Positions 6,175-6,755 of a stretch of 6,755 nt of DNA are shown piece by piece (within the stretch, counting starts at the first letter, position 1; each line of letters begins with the position of its first letter). The notes under the pieces were generated by a model. It was not told the DNA's origin. It saw nothing but the letters and a program-made list of their open reading frames with translations, and ran no database searches. Origin of the DNA: Mycobacteriaceae bacterium (GTDB lineage Bacteria; Actinomycetota; Actinomycetes; Mycobacteriales; Mycobacteriaceae); the NCBI GenBank assembly GCA_019242135.1, contig JAFAWC010000397.1:1-6755 (forward strand), in the 5' to 3' direction. A program made the translations under genes and the position numbers.

Positions 6175-6693
6175 TCAGTGCTGCCCGGGACTGCCGTCGT
6201 CGGTGACGCGCAGCGACACCGGCAGCACGATCCACAGGAAGATCATCGCGGCGGCGGCGCAGGCACCCGCGACCCAGCCGACCGTCGGCCCGCACACCGA
6301 GTCGAAGATCACGATCGCGACGCCGACCATCGCGATGCCCAGAAGCCCCACCCCGGCGATGGCACACCGGTGCGCCGCCGACACCAACGTCACCAGGCGG
6401 CGCTGGCGGAACAGCACACGATGCATTCCCACCGGCGCGACCAGCAACAGCGTGGCGCCGATGGAACACGCGACCGTGGCCAGGTAGATGAATTTCATGG
6501 CCTCGCTCAACGAGCCGAAACGTTGCTGGAACGGCAGGGTCAGCAAAAAACCGGTTACCAGCTGTGCACCGGTCTGCGTGACACGGAGCTCCTGCAACAA
6601 ACTGGACCAGTTGCGGTCCAGCCGTTCCGATTCGCTCTCGTGGCGCGCGGCTTGGTCCCACCGCTCGTCGCGTTCCGGGTGGTCGACGTCCAC
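6175..6693 (-). CDS. DUF6328-family membrane protein
   Basis: A 172-residue membrane protein. The cytoplasmic-looking charged N-terminus (1-40) holds the family signature SERLDRNWSSLLQELRVTQTGAQLVTGFLLTLPFQQRF (22-59). Four hydrophobic segments follow, roughly at 41-56, 66-88, 106-131 and 137-160. The signature is the reason for assigning DUF6328; the function of that family is unknown. The start is GTG at 6693. An AAGG lies only 2 bases upstream, so the ribosome site is poor and a leaderless or slightly later start is possible. The stop is 4 bases before the start of the DoxX-like gene, so the two are probably co-transcribed. Occasional annotations of this family as sodium:proton antiporters have no visible support here. 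Confidence 0.82.
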   Translation of the reverse strand: MDVDHPERDERWDQAARHESESERLDRNWSSLLQELRVTQTGAQLVTGFLLTLPFQQRFGSLSEAMKFIYLATVACSIGATLLLVAPVGMHRVLFRQRRLVTLVSAAHRCAIAGVGLLGIAMVGVAIVIFDSVCGPTVGWVAGACAAAAMIFLWIVLPVSLRVTDDGSPGQH

Positions 6694-6702
6694 GCCTTAC
6701 GG

Positions 6703-6730
6703 TTACCCCGAAGGATCCGTTCTTACCCCG
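6703..6730. repeat. TTACCCCG direct repeat upstream of the DUF6328 gene
   Basis: Two identical 8-base copies (6703-6710 and 6723-6730) lie 20 bases apart, start to start, which is about two helical turns. They are within 40 bases upstream of the GTG at 6693, on the face expected for a promoter or operator. On the gene's strand each copy reads CGGGGTAA, close to the GGGTAT -10 box recalled for the stress sigma factor SigF, but no matching -35 (GGTT-like) is evident. The rest of the 62-base edge (6694-6755) shows nothing else assignable. Confidence 0.4.
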
Positions 6731-6755
6731 TTTCACCTGCGCCGACCATCCGGGA

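Noticed and set aside
6095..6736. 213-codon minus-strand frame overlapping the DUF6328 gene
   Set aside because: It is a Arg/Gly/Ala-rich shadow of the DUF6328 frame, which has a recognisable family signature and sensible membrane segments.

Overview
The window is high-GC DNA with actinobacterial gene content and reads as a stretch of chromosome from a non-tuberculous mycobacterium (Mycobacterium/Mycolicibacterium type). The main reasons are an MPT83-like fasciclin lipoprotein next to a mycobacterial-type DipZ, an SCO6745-family protein, and a DUF6328 protein. From memory, M. tuberculosis has mpt83, dipZ and mpt70 in a row on one strand and lacks a gluconate kinase/permease pair, so this looks like a relative and not M. 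tuberculosis itself. No RNA gene, insertion sequence, CRISPR array or phage gene was seen.

Layout. Bases 1-518 (-) hold the first 172 residues of an MPT83/MPT70-like secreted lipoprotein, which runs off the left edge. A 129-base divergent intergenic region (519-647) follows, with two outward-facing promoters that both resemble the SigK consensus. dipZ (648-2312, +) encodes a CcdA-like membrane domain fused to an extracytoplasmic thioredoxin-like domain and a C-terminal beta-rich domain. A small hairpin separates dipZ from a convergent SCO6745-family gene (2339-3226, -). A short divergent gap leads to a two-gene gluconate operon, gntK-gntP (3284-5250, +), translationally coupled through an ATGA overlap. 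gntP converges with and overlaps by four bases the end of a DoxX-family gene (5247-6170, -). That gene lies 4 bases downstream of a DUF6328 membrane-protein gene (6175-6693, -), so the two probably form an operon transcribed from the right edge.

How the genes work together. The mpt83/dipZ pair is an envelope module: DipZ carries reducing power across the membrane to cysteine proteins outside, and the fasciclin lipoprotein is a surface antigen in the same SigK regulon in M. tuberculosis. GntP imports gluconate and GntK makes 6-phosphogluconate, which feeds the pentose phosphate pathway. The DUF6328-DoxX pair is a membrane module of unknown role. Its DoxX protein carries a long tail of 11-residue repeats that ends in a lysine-rich stretch.

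The observations most worth a second look are the paired SigK-like promoters with a possible leaderless dipZ start, the hairpin predicted at the very 5' end of the mpt83 mRNA, the 33-bp/11-residue repeat tail on DoxX, and a 24-bp tandem repeat in a hydrophilic loop of GntP. I did not find a clearly new defence or mobile system.
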